A DNA stretch of 64,000 nt from Solanum dulcamara (taxonomy: Eukaryota; Streptophyta; Magnoliopsida; Solanales; Solanaceae), in the NCBI RefSeq assembly GCF_947179165.1, contig NC_077241.1, positions 27,789,746-27,853,745 of the forward strand. The letters run 5' to 3'. Of this stretch, positions 47,193 to 58,667 are shown piece by piece. The stretch's first letter is position 1; every line of letters starts with the position of its first letter. A program made the translations under genes and the position numbers. The notes under the pieces were generated by a model. That model was given only the letters and a program-made list of their open reading frames with translations. It did no database searches and was not told the origin of the DNA.

Positions 47193-47677
47193 GTCATTTG
47201 ATCTTCATCATTTCATGAATAACATAGGTGATAGAGATCCTCAATAGGTACAACGATGAAGATCCACCTATCTGGACAACTTTGGTTAAACCTCTTTGAA
47301 TTCAGAGGCGCTCTTGAGTCTTTACCTTTCAGTCTTTTAGTTTTCAGTTTAAGGTAGTCGTGGGCCTGTTGTAGTACCTATTTTAGAGTAAAAGGTTTAA
47401 AAGCTTCATATACTAGTCAGAGAGTATTGGAGCTTATTAGTTTCATATCTATGAGTTATGTTTTAAAAACATTAAGTATTATTATCATATATTTGTTTTG
47501 AGTATTGAGACTTTGATTGAGAAAGTTAAGTTCTTTTCATTTGATTATGCCTATATTAGTACTTTTTAGGCATTAAAGTCTTCTTCTTAGTAAGTCACTC
47601 AAGCCAAGCATTCTCGTGGGAACCAATAATGTTTTCTAAGTGCCGACCACGTCTAGGGTGTAGACTTGGGCATGACA
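47193..47677 (-). repeat. LTR F fragment, outer part
   Basis: The LTR start on the minus strand at 47677 is TGTCATGCCCAAGTCTACACC. It continues to the D insertion and resumes at 23681. No polypurine tract precedes it, so this is the outer edge of a 5' or solo LTR, apparently inserted in G's LTR. Confidence 0.6.
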
Positions 47678-48837
47678 AATAGCGAATAGAATCCTAAAGG
47701 ACCCTAAACAAGCAACTTGACATAAACATGACACTAAGATAATTATTGTAACAAAATAAATTAAAAATAAGAATATAAGTCTCAAATGATAATCTCCATA
47801 TATAGAAAATCTAAGAATAAAATACCATATAGGAAAATACTATGCCTAACAATAAGCCTCTACCATTATGAGATGCTAGAATGAGTCTTTAGCTAACTCA
47901 GAAGTATAAAAATGAAGGTAAAGTCTGAATGAAAGTCATAATGCACTCATAAACTTCAAAACTTTATTTCAAAATCAACATACTCATATAGCATGGGTTC
48001 ATGTGACAACCATTGAAAAACATATAATTATTATCAAATAACTGATATTGAGATGACTATGAATGAATAAAGTAGTAATCCATTGAACCCATTACGTAAT
48101 CATTGAAACCCTAAATTTCTAGATGAAATCATAATGAGAATTCAAGGTTTTAGGAGACTCAATGGATGAGAAGAGATCCACAAATGAATTTCCCATATAC
48201 TTTGATGATTCCTAGCTTTGAAATTGGAAGAGAAAACTTAAAGTTTGAAGAACCTTTAGAGTTTTCTTGAGGGAACCTTGGATAATAAAAGTTGAGAGCT
48301 TTTTGGGGTTTTGTCTGATTGAGAGGGAGGATAATTTTGAAGTGTAAATTCAGTCATATGGCTTAGAAATAGTCTAGAAATGACATATTTTAGGACTTAA
48401 AAGAATAGCAAAAGACTGAAATAACCTTGAGAAATAATTGTTGGGATGGGTAGGACCCTTCACGGACCGTCCATGGTCTTGTGGAAATAATACGGAAAAT
48501 TCCTAGTCTCTAAAGTTATGTCTACGACACTTTCTAGGCAATAAACATTACTACGGTCAATAGAACCTCTTGTCATGTCAAAGAACTATAGTCATTCTCT
48601 GAACTTTATCAATGATCTCACCCTATGACCCACATCTCCTACTAAGACCTGCCCAATGGACTCATACAAAATCCTCTGAGACATGAAATTTTCCTAACTT
48701 TCAAGACTTACCTATAACTGTCTCCCTAGGGGTAGTAGGAATCTGTATAGTCCATAGGTGGCTTCATGGGAATATATATGAACAAATTTTCTACAACTTT
48801 GCTTTCCATAAAACTTTCCAACTTCCGAGGTGTTACA
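47678..48837 (-). repeat. 3' LTR of element G (end truncated)
   Basis: The minus-strand start is TGTAACACCTCGG at 48837, preceded by the purine-rich TCTAGAGGGATATAT. AT-rich, about 1.16 kb. The far end merges with LTR F, so its true terminus is not seen. No gene. Confidence 0.7.
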
Positions 48838-51133
48838 ATATATCCCTCTAGAAAGATTCATACTTTAATGGGAATCAAGCTATCATGAATAGAATAGGGA
48901 AAGAGATCTAAAAACCTAACATGAATGCAAATCACATCAAAATGCATAAAACCAAGGATTAATCGACCCCAAATTAAAACATAAAGTAAAAAATAGGTTT
49001 CGTGAATTTGTATGCATATGAAAATATGAGAATAGTTGAAATGCATAAATCTGAAAGAGTAAACATGATGAACTAATACCTCCAGGTGAAAGTGAATAGT
49101 AGGAAAAGAGATAAGGATACCGGGACATCATATCGACTTCGAGCTCCTAAGTAGCACCCTCAACCAACTAATTCCTCCAAACGACTTTCACCAAAGCAAA
49201 TTCTTTATTCCTCAACTTCCAAATTTAACGATCTAGGATCTCAACTAAAAACTCTTCCTAAGAGAGACTTTCTTTAATGCAACACTTTTTGATGATCATT
49301 AATACACATTTTTAAAAAGGAATCATGGAACACTGGATGCACAAATGGCAATGCTAAAGGCAAATTCAACTCCTAAGCCACCTTGCCAAAATGCCTCGAA
49401 CCGGATGGAAAACACTAGGATTGAGCTTCCCTTTCTTACAAAACCTATCACACCCTTCATAGGTGACATTCACATCTGCATAGGATTACTGTCGACTTTG
49501 GGTCATCCTCAATCAATCCCTAGTAAGTCAAACCTTTTCCATATCCTCATGGAAAGACTCGGGACCTATCAAAAAGACATTACAAAGTTCAAACCAACCA
49601 ATAAGAGACCTATTCTACTATAAAGAGCTCTGAATACTCGAGTGATAAATATTATATAAGCAAACTCAATCAAAAGTAAACTCGATCACACAAGCTCTCA
49701 ACATATACTCCAAAGTCTGAGTAGTTATCTCAGCATGGCCATCAGTCCATAGATGAAAAGTAGTACTAAGCTTAACCTGAGTACCAAGACCTTTCTAAAA
49801 TAATCTCTAAAACTAGTCAGTGAACTGAGTACCTCTGTAAGAAATGATGGACAATGGGACACCATGCAATCTTACCATCTCTCGAATGTAAATCCTAGCA
49901 TAGTCCTTGGCTAACTAAAAAGTCTTAACTGGAAGGAAATATGCCGACTTCGTCATATAGTCTACATTCACCCAAATAGAATAAAATTGTCGATGAGTAC
50001 AAGGCAAACCTCTGATGGAGTCCACAATAAATTTATCCCACTGTCAAGTAGGAATATAAATGTTTTGAGCCATATAGTCTAGTTTTTGATGGTTAACCTT
50101 AAGATGTTTATAATTTGGGCACTTAGCCACAAAATCTATAATGACCTTTTTCATGCCATTCTACTAATAGATTTACCCAAAATTTATGGTGCATCTTAGT
50201 GGATCCCAGGTGAATAGAATATTGAAAATACTGGGTTTATACTAGAATCCGCTGCCTTAAACGATCAACATCAAGAAAACACAATTGACCCTAATATGAA
50301 AGAACACCATTTCCCCTTAGAAGAAAGCCTCCTTTGTCTTTTTAAGAACAGATTCCTTCAATTAAACCAAGATTTGATCCCCATGTTGTTTTGCTATCAC
50401 ATCACTAAAAAAGATCTGAACCATTCTGAACAATAACTCCCCATATTTTGAATCAACCAAACAAACTCCCAAATGGATAATATTATGAACATCACGAACC
50501 AATTCTTTTTTCTTATCCTCAACATAAGCAACACTACCCATGTATAGTCTAGTAAGCACATATGCCATAACATTTGCATTGCAAGGATGGTACAACACAC
50601 TCATATAAGAGTCATTTAACAATTCGAGCCATCTCCTTTGGTGAAGATTCAAATCCCTTTTGGTAAACACATATTTTAAATGTTTATGATCAAAAAACAC
50701 ATCACATGAACATCACAAAGATAATATCTCCAAATCTTCAAGGTAAAAACTACTGCCGCCATTTCAAGATCATGAGTCGGCTAATTCTTATCATGCACCT
50801 TAAGTTGCCTAGAAGCATAAGTAATAACCTTGCCATGTTTCTTCAACACACAACTAAGACCAATATGAGAAGAATCACAATAAATCACAAAACCAACAAA
50901 TAATTTAGTAGAGTCAACACTGTAGAGTATTCAACTCCTGAAAACTCCTCTCACAAGCATCGAACCATTGAAACTTGACTTTCTTCTAAGTCAACTTAGT
51001 CAAGGGAAGTAATAGAGGGAAGTCGTTCCATAAATCATCGATAGTAACTAGCTGAGCCTAAGAAACTCCTAAATCTAAGGGAAAATAAGGTCTCATCTAG
51101 TTGTTAACTACTTCGATCTTTAGTGGATCAACT
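48838..51133 (-). pseudogene. Element G pol remnant: RT, RNase H, integrase, chromodomain
   Basis: Minus-strand pieces in pol order. RT C-terminal fragments lie at about 50950-51133. RNase H at 50362-50700 has DHKHLKYVFTKRDLNL and YHPCNANVMAYVLTRL. Integrase fragments span about 49640-50340. A GPY/F-like region is near 49330-49460. The chromodomain at about 49110-49230 ends in VDMMSRYPYLF. Stops and shifts are dense, so this is an old copy. It ends abruptly near 51133, short of the RT N-terminus; no gag or 5' LTR is seen. Confidence 0.8.
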
Positions 51134-51395
51134 CTCCGAGTTTCTACTACTAAGTAGCACTTCTGCTATTTAATCATTGAATCGATTCCGACCAAGCTGA
51201 AAAAAGTCATCCCTATATATGTTTGTTATTAGTAAAGCGCTAAGGCCCTATCTATAGTAAGGGGCCCTTTTTTGCTCGTTAGCGCTGTTTTTTGATTGCA
51301 GCTAGGGTGCCCCTTTTCTTTCTCAAAGTCAACTTTCTCCCTTCTTAGTCAAGCTTTGAAGTCCCCTATATACAATCTCCAAAAGCAATATAACA
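51134..51395. other. 262 bp of unclassified sequence between decayed elements
   Basis: Unlike its surroundings. It contains GCGCTAAGGCCC and GGGGCCC, then TTGCTCGTTAGCGC, giving paired GCGCTAA/TTAGCGC ends around a 50-bp segment, and then C/T-rich runs. The style recalls plant mitochondrial DNA, but I cannot confirm this. No coding sequence. Confidence 0.35.
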
Positions 51396-52484
51396 ATGCC
51401 TCGGGCCCAACAATATACCAACATATGACATAACAACATCCTAACAAGATACCAAAACTAAGGGAATGAAGGAAATTATAAAGAATTGCCAATCAAAAGA
51501 TGAAACTCAAGGATCTCTACCTAGACCAAAAGTACTACCCTGATGAACACTAACCAAAGTCCACCTACTCTATAACCATCAACTAAGGTCCCATGCACTA
51601 GCGACGGGTATTAAACTGCACAAGATAAATGGAGCTACCAAATTAACTAAAGGATCACTAGAACACATTCTAAGGCACTTAGGTCACAACCAATTATGAT
51701 GCCTCAAATATCATCTCTAAAGAGAATAAAAACACTAAACTATGGCATAAGCAAGATCCTTCTGACCTTAACTAAGGAATTCACAAGAAAGAACTAGTCT
51801 AAACCTCTAATGAGAATAAAACAAATAGTAAAAAAGAAGGAATCCTAGCCCAACATATACAATCTTAATTCACATAAATTTATGCAAGACATTATCTAAT
51901 AGAGACTAATCTAAAGGAAATAAAACTATAGCCTACCTTGAAGCCGATCACACATGCTTCTAATAAGCTATATTGAAGCTTTCCACTTTTGAACGGCCTC
52001 CAATCACTACTACTCTATCCTAAAATTTATTCAATGTCAATATGGACATTTTTACACCTAAATTGCTAAAATTAGAGGGCCCAAAAATGATTCAAAAGCG
52101 GCATTATGGGATCCACACCAAGAATCCTAAAATTAACTCCATCAATTATTCCTGAATAGCTCAAGAAAGTTGTGCTCTAAACATGGGCAAAATCCAAGCT
52201 TGGAAACATGCTAAAACACAACATGCGACCTAATACACCAAAAACACCATTAAAGAGGGGAGGGCGGTCTTTGTGACAATAAATTTACCTACAGAGGAGT
52301 CAACAATGCTGACCCAATGGTCCCTACACGGAGCTCCAATAATTACCAACAAATAGAAACTAAAATAAGCTTAATCAAATCTCTAGAGACCAAGAAATCA
52401 AAGTTTTAAGGTTGGAGAATGAAGCTAAAATCGGTTTTGGTCTTAATTAAGAGACCACTTAAATTCCCTTTGAGAACACAAGAC
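51396..52484 (-). repeat. Old A-like LTR fragment
   Basis: Weakly but repeatedly similar to A's LTR around 1400-1700 (a CGGCCTCCAATCAC-type stretch, GGTCATTATGACATT-like and AATTGACCCC-like segments in the same order). It ends where the H/I array begins. No gene. Confidence 0.55.
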
Positions 52485-53898
52485 TGTCGCAACCAAATAT
52501 TAACTCCTAGTCGTGACATAGTACTTAGAAACATAAGTGCCCCCAATATAACCTTATTGCATGGCATGACACTAGGATTCATAAACAACACATTATATAA
52601 TTAGAAAGCACAATACGTCTAAAATAGGCCTATAGAGAATTATAGAGAACCTGATATAGAGACGTAAGTAGAAACCTAAGCAAATTGTCTAAAAGCCTCT
52701 ACTACATATGTGAGTTACTAGGACAGTCCCTAGCTAACTCTAAAATATCTAAAACCTAAAGTATTATATTGAAGAAAGCATAAAAGAGATGTCCTCCGAG
52801 ATATGAGGACTCACCAACTCTTTTATAGTAGACAAGACATTATAAATCTAATCGGAAGACCCAACCAATCACTCTTTACCAATTGTCAAAAGGATTACGG
52901 GTTATAGACCAGTTCATCTTGGCAACCCCTGAAAAATATTGAAAAGATAAGCCTCTGATCTTCATTTACGTCTTATCTTTACGACTTATAACTATTACTA
53001 TGAGTCATAGATTTTTCCTATGAGTCATTACTCAAGGTCGTAAGTTTTCTGATCTGGCAATCTATAGTAAATTGGTCATAAATTCTTACTTTGAACTCCC
53101 AATGAGGCAAATTTAGTAGCGTTGGAAAGAGGACTCAAATAAATTTAATTTGATAAGTTAGTGGATATCTAATTCCTAACATTCTAGCATATATGATTGT
53201 TTGAAGTTGATCCAAGTAAAATCTTTCACCAAAACTCAATCGGTAAGGAAGCTTAAAAGTCGACTTTGTGCTAAGGGATTCTTGTGACCGTAAAACATCT
53301 CCAAATCTATTCCACCCTTAAGAATTGACCTTAAAATCTATCCACAATTAATAATCACCCTTTAAGACACTATGGATGGCTTTTATGACTCGTTATTTAG
53401 TCTATGGGTCGTCAATATGAGTTGTCAAAATAGTGCTCCAAAATTATAGGCTACCGAAACTTGGTCCCTACGACTCATCTTTACAAGTCGTCGACTCTCC
53501 TATGTGTCGTACAAGCAACTCGTTAATTTCTCTATTCACTTAGTCAAAAGTCAAAACTCAGGACCCAATCCTACAAGTCCATTCTACATTTTGTAACTTA
53601 TTCTACAACTCATCCTATTGAGTTATTTTGAAAGTACATAGGCTTGTCAATATCACAAAATTTGATATCAACTCTATGACTCACTCTACGAATCATCACC
53701 ATTCCTACAAGTTGTTAACTTGACTCGTAAACTCAGTTCCAAACTTAGTCGATTTTCCAACATCTATATCATTTCTACATGCCACTTTTATGACCCGTAG
53801 GAGTCCCTATGACTCGTAGGCCAAATTATAAACTCTGGGACAGTCCTTTTTCATGGAATTTTCTTTTGTTTTGACTTTTTAACTTCTGGGCTCTTACA
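52485..53898 (-). repeat. 3' LTR of H
   Basis: 1414 bp. The minus-strand start is TGTAAGAGCCC, preceded by the purine-rich CCAAGGGATGGATAT. The first 1 kb (U3) matches 59460-60520, but the remainder does not match the middle LTR, so its U5 part is of different origin. Confidence 0.75.
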
Positions 53899-54258
53899 AT
53901 ATCCATCCCTTGGAAATATTCATCGTAGATGAGTTTTGACTAGCATAAAACAGACACAGAAATAGGACTAGGAACCCAACATGAATGCCATAACATATCA
54001 AAATGTATAGAACATGGGATTTTCAAGCCTAACATAAAATATGACTTTAAAAATCAACTTCAAAAACATGCATCCATATGAAAAGTCATCATATTAACTA
54101 GAAATCGGAAATTCAAAAATATAGATATGAGAAACTAACACTTCAACTAGCATGTAACCTCGAGCACTTGGGTTATTAATTCAATCATGACACAATGAAT
54201 ATAAAACCAATACATACCAACCATTATCGTTTCTAAATGGTACTAGTAACATCTCGGA

Positions 54259-55178
54259 TTAAGCAGCTATAGCCATCTCCCTTCCTCTTACAGTAGCCAC
54301 CAGACAATCCCTCATCTTATATCCAATATCACCACACTTGTAGAAACCCTCCTTACTAGTCATACATTGTCCTTGGTTAGTCCTAGCATACCTTTCATGA
54401 GGGAGAAAGGGACGTCCATCCTTGTTAGATCGAGAAACTGGGCATTAGAAAAAAATTGACCACTATTGGTCTGTGCCCTTTTGAAGTCCCTAGATTTCTC
54501 CCTTAGTCTATCATCTTTTATTTGTTTTAGATATGCCATAAGTGAGGAGATATCCATCTCTTTTACCAACATTGCCGTATAATACTCTTTGAATATAAAG
54601 TTTGGAATTATCAAAATAAACTTGCTCATCCCAGTTCTAGGGTCGACAACCATAAACAGGGCATGCTTTGACAATTGGGTGAACTTGAGGGCATACTTCC
54701 TCACATTCATGCTTCCTTCTTTGAGGTTAATGAACTATTGTACATTGGCCTCCCTCAAATCCAACAGGAAAAAGCAATCAAGAAACACTCCCTCGAACTC
54801 CTCCAAATTCAAGGGATCTGCCTCCCTAGGCCTCTCACTCTTCCATTGATCAAACAAAATCCTAGCGACACCTCTTAATTAGTAAGTAGCCAACTCCTCC
54901 TTCTCCTCTGACGTCACTTCCTTAATCTCCACTATATTATGCACCTCATCAAAGAACTCTTGGGGATCTTCATCAAATTTTTAACTATGGAAATCGGGAG
55001 GCTTTATTTTTGCAAAATCCCTCACACTCGAAGCCGGAGTAGGTGCATTAGAAGGAGAAACAACTCGTTGGTTGGCCACAACATAAGCTAGAATAGTGAT
55101 GGCAGTCCAAAACTAAGCATTGGTCACTTGGTTGGGAAAGGGACCATTTGCCTTCCGATCTTTTTTTTGTGGAGGCAT
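54259..55178 (-). pseudogene. gag of element H
   Basis: Starts MPPQKKDRKANGPF at the ATG at 55178, about 200 bp after the primer site, and ends at a TAA at 54259, about 306 codons in all. It includes TPASSVRDFAKI, FFDEVHNIVEI and, in an open stretch 54710-54360, SMNVRKYALKFTQLSKHA, all typical of gypsy gag. Several stops lie in the N-terminal half. The zinc knuckle is degraded: the first Cys reads Phe and the His reads Tyr (FYKCGDIGYKMRDC). No protease or pol follows; the LTR is reached after about 360 bp. Confidence 0.85.
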
Positions 55179-55379
55179 TTTTCTGAAAATCGAAAAGACT
55201 AATTGAGAAGAAAATAACCTTAGGGAACAAATCTATCGCCGACATAGATCATGAAAGAACTAAAAATTTTCCCAAAATGCCTCATGGCCTCTTATTCATA
55301 TATGTGGAGCGCTGCACATCAATTAATAAGACTCTACTCAACACGGCATGATAGATACCAAAGAACACTTGAACCTAGT

Positions 55380-55390
55380 GCTCTGACACC
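55380..55390 (-). other. Primer binding site of H
   Basis: The minus strand reads GGTGTCAGAGC, one change from GGTATCAGAGC, five bases from the LTR edge. Confidence 0.8.
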
Positions 55391-56285
55391 CGATTTATCA
55401 CATCTAAGACTAGGGCCTAGCTATGACATAGTGATTGGGAATTTGAAGAAACCCAATCAAGCCTAAATCCATGGATAGTCATGACTTATAATGAGAAATC
55501 ATAAAAGAGCTTGCAAGTTCACAAGTAGTATCAAAGATCTTAAATAATATTGAGAGTCATAAAACCACAGGGGAGAGAACATTACTTTGTGAGAGACCTA
55601 TTATCTATAGTAAGAAAAACCTTAAACATTGAGAGAGGGACCTTGTAGCTTTGTAAGGACGATTCTTAACATATATAAAACATATGAGCTATAACATAGA
55701 GTCCCAATGTTACCCCTACACCAAAAGATAGAGGGAGACTACTTGCCAAGGTAGACTCCATCAAGACTAAGTAGATCCTTTAAGATACACTAAGGATAAA
55801 GCATCAACTACAGGTGACCCTCAAAGGAATCAAGCCTCTTCTACGGGTGATCTTTTAACCTATGGTGGCACATAGTAATGGGACAATGGGTTATTTCTAT
55901 GGGTCTCTTTCCTTTACTATGAGAGAGAATGCCTATTCAAAGTTCCACTCAGTGGTAGGTAAAATCTTAACGGAATAGATAAACCATAATACATAAAGTC
56001 AACATCATGTTGGAGGGGCCATATCTACTATCCGTCCACTCTTCATAAGAATATAATCATAGAATAGCTCCTTAATTTTATCTCATGTAATGTGAGTATA
56101 GACCTTCCATCATTACATATTTTTATTTGTAAAAACTCTTTAAAGCCTTAACTCACCCTATAATTAATTTGCTTTAAACAACACAAAAGTATCATTCATA
56201 CCATCCTTTACATAAAGAATCTTTAAACTCATTCATAAGTCTTTTCAAACATTCATAAAGGTTTGGTTGGATATAACTTGAAGTT

Positions 56286-56297
56286 CAAGATCATAAC
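56286..56297. repeat. Left 12-bp TSD of retroposon K
   Basis: CAAGATCATAAC, repeated exactly at 58656-58667. The uninterrupted target is recognisable in I's LTR at about 63285-63300. Confidence 0.9.
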
Positions 56298-58655
56298 TTT
56301 TTTTTTTTTTTTACGGGAACAGACCCTACACGAGGCTCCCACCTCTCGTGCACAGTCAAGGGTTAAGCAACACCCCCAAGCCTTAACATAAATAATCAAA
56401 ATAAAATACAAGGAGGGGGACATAAACCTTACCTCCAATCCTATGGTGGTTCATAAGTCGGCTAACCTATTAAGGTCGGCTAACTCATCCCCGATACAAA
56501 AAGAGACTAACTATAACTAGAAAGCAGTAAACCTGTGAGAGGACTCCTCCCGGTACAATTTAAACTATGAAAGTATAAATGAGGGAGACTCTCCCCTTCC
56601 ATGAGAAAAAAATGAAAGTAACCTACACTAGTCCTATTCCAACTATGCTACGTACCAGACATAGCTACATTGAAGAAGAACAAGTATACGAAACTTCTAT
56701 CTCGCATGGGATAGGAAAATTCTTTTCATCTTTGCTCTTTCTAGTCTTATCGTACCAAGTAAATCCAGATGAGATGTGTCATTGCATCAGTATCATGATT
56801 ATCAGCTATGGTGGCTGAAAGGAGAGGAAATATATGGAGCTATAGTATTTAACAGCCTTGGAGTTATTGTGGATAAAATTGAGAGCCTATAAGTAGCCAA
56901 GGAGACAAACAAACATGGTTGTTGCAGTCCTGTATCCAGTTCCTTGCTACCTCTCTAGCTGCAGTGATAGCATGCTTATTGTTGCAGGTTAGGTTCAGTA
57001 GTAGATCCCTTTTTTGGTACCTGCACATGCAAACAACACCAGAAAAACACACAAGCAAACAATGGCTCTTGTGTGCTGCATATGCTGCATATTGCTGCTG
57101 CTGTGCTGCATTAGCAACTAACAAAGGGGGAGGCAACTGTGGGAAATGAACAGGCTGGTGCAGATTTGTGTGCAACTTCTTGTTGTTGCCATTGTAGTTA
57201 GGCTGCTTGTTGGTCCTTGCTTTGAAGTGGTTCAGCTTCTTGGAGTACCTGCACAGCCAGACAAAACCAACAAAACATACAACCAAAGAAGTGTGCAGGT
57301 CTTGTTTGGTTGTATCTCCATCAACCTGCATAAACAAAGAAGCAAACAAACAAGCAAGCACACAATTATAAGAACTTGCAGCTGGCTTCCACCTGCCAAT
57401 CTGTAGGTTGCTGGAGCTGATGGCTGCAGGTTCCCTAGGCTGCTTGTTGGTCATTGTTTTGAGTTGGTTAGACTTCTTGGAATACCTGCACAGCAAAACA
57501 AAACCAACAAACTTGTGTATGTTTCTTGTCTGCTGCAGGTTGATGGAGTTGTTGCTGAGGTTTGTTGATAATGGAGAAAGTGGTTGGCAAGCTGATTGTG
57601 CTGCTCCAAAGCAACCCCAGGTTACTGCAACCCTTTTAGCATTTCCAAGGAAGGTCTGCCAGCTACATTGGTGAGAGCTGTAGCTGGGGTACCTGCATAG
57701 AACAAAACCACCAAACCTCACAAACAAGGAGATCTGCAGGCTGCTGTATCCATGTTCTTTATGTGCTGCCAGTTGGTGGAGTGTTTGCTATGGTGTGTTT
57801 ATGTTAGAGAGTGTGGATGGAAGGTTGAGTGTGCTGCTCCATTGGAGCCCCAGGATATTGCAGCTCTCATAGCAGTTCCAAAGAGGGCCTGCATAAATGA
57901 AAAAAGGCCATGGCCAAACAGGCTGAGAAGAACAAAGCCAAAGGTTGGAGTGGATGTAATGAGATTGCTTCTGTGGAATCCTGGTAGGCAGCTCCAATTT
58001 CTGATGGAATAGCTCCCCAGTTGTTGATGTACCTAAACAAAAACAATCAAACAAATACAAATAACCAAACAAACACAAAAACCAGGAGCTAATTGCCATT
58101 CTGCACAATTCTTTTGTAGGCCTCTTAGTGAAGGTATTTGTTTTGTTGGTTGTATCTGTATTGTGCTCTATGTAGGTGTTGATAAAACATGTTAGTGAGT
58201 CCATCCTGACACCTGCAGCTACACAACAAACAGGAGCCAGCAGGACAGGGGTTGCACAATGGGCTGCTGCAAGTGTTGAGCTTTTAGAGAATTCATGGAT
58301 GGAGTGAAGAAACTGCTGTAGGTTTGTGTGCAGCTCCAATTTTGTGTTGGAGCATGCTTCACAGAACAGAGGATCCTCTCTTATGATCTGGTTCAAGTTG
58401 TTTGTGTGTGGCTCCCCAGTAGGTATTGCACCTAAACAAAAACAAACAAAGGAATACATACAACCAAACAAGTACCAAAAACAATAGGAGTCTCCATTTC
58501 TGCACACTCCTTTTGTTTCAGTCATGGAGAGTCCTGTAGCAATGTTGTCCTCCATGTATTTGTTGTTAAAGCATGTTGGTGTATATCTCCAACAACCTGC
58601 AATTACACAGCAAATAGCCAAAGACAAGCAAGGACCTGTACAGGTTAATAGAAGA
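56298..58655 (-). mobile_element. K: poly-A-tailed retroposon, class unknown
   Basis: 2358 bp between exact 12-bp repeats. The left edge is a run of 15 T, so the element is on the minus strand with an A15 tail. Long TSD plus A-tail indicate LINE-type target-primed insertion, of a LINE, a SINE-like element or a retrocopied RNA. I find no RT or endonuclease motif and no clear Pol III promoter boxes. The body is a series of degenerate repeats 210-400 bp long (markers near 57020, 57243, 57481, 57692, 58032, 58434), and its composition differs from the flanking LTR. Confidence 0.8.
56864..58627 (-). CDS. Long repeat-built open frame in K, one internal TAG
   Basis: From an ATG at 58627 the frame stays open for 279 codons, meets one TAG at 57788-57790, and continues in the same frame to 56864, about 588 codons in all. 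The product is repetitive and Cys-rich. Segments of the form FVGFVLLCRYSKK recur with CRY at residues 11, 80, 159 and 235 of the downstream 287-residue part. Paired motifs (ICCVIAG/VCCVAAG, FCLGAIPTGE/FCLGTSTTGE) recur about 127 residues apart upstream. Each repeat is preceded by a T/G-rich tract ending TGTGCAG or TTTAG before GTA, so an alternative view is repeated intron-acceptor-like sequence. I do not recognise a family. It may be coding, or open by chance because of its repeats and composition; long open frames also exist on the opposite strand. Confidence 0.3.
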
Positions 58656-58667
58656 CAAGATCATAAC
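58656..58667. repeat. Right 12-bp TSD of retroposon K
   Basis: CAAGATCATAAC, the partner of 56286-56297; the LTR resumes immediately after. Confidence 0.9.

Noticed and set aside
49345..49623. 92-codon plus-strand open frame
   Set aside because: It is antisense to G's integrase C-terminal remnant and reflects that sequence.
56298..56312. T15 run as a Pol III terminator
   Set aside because: Exact flanking 12-bp repeats make it the complement of a retroposon poly-A tail.
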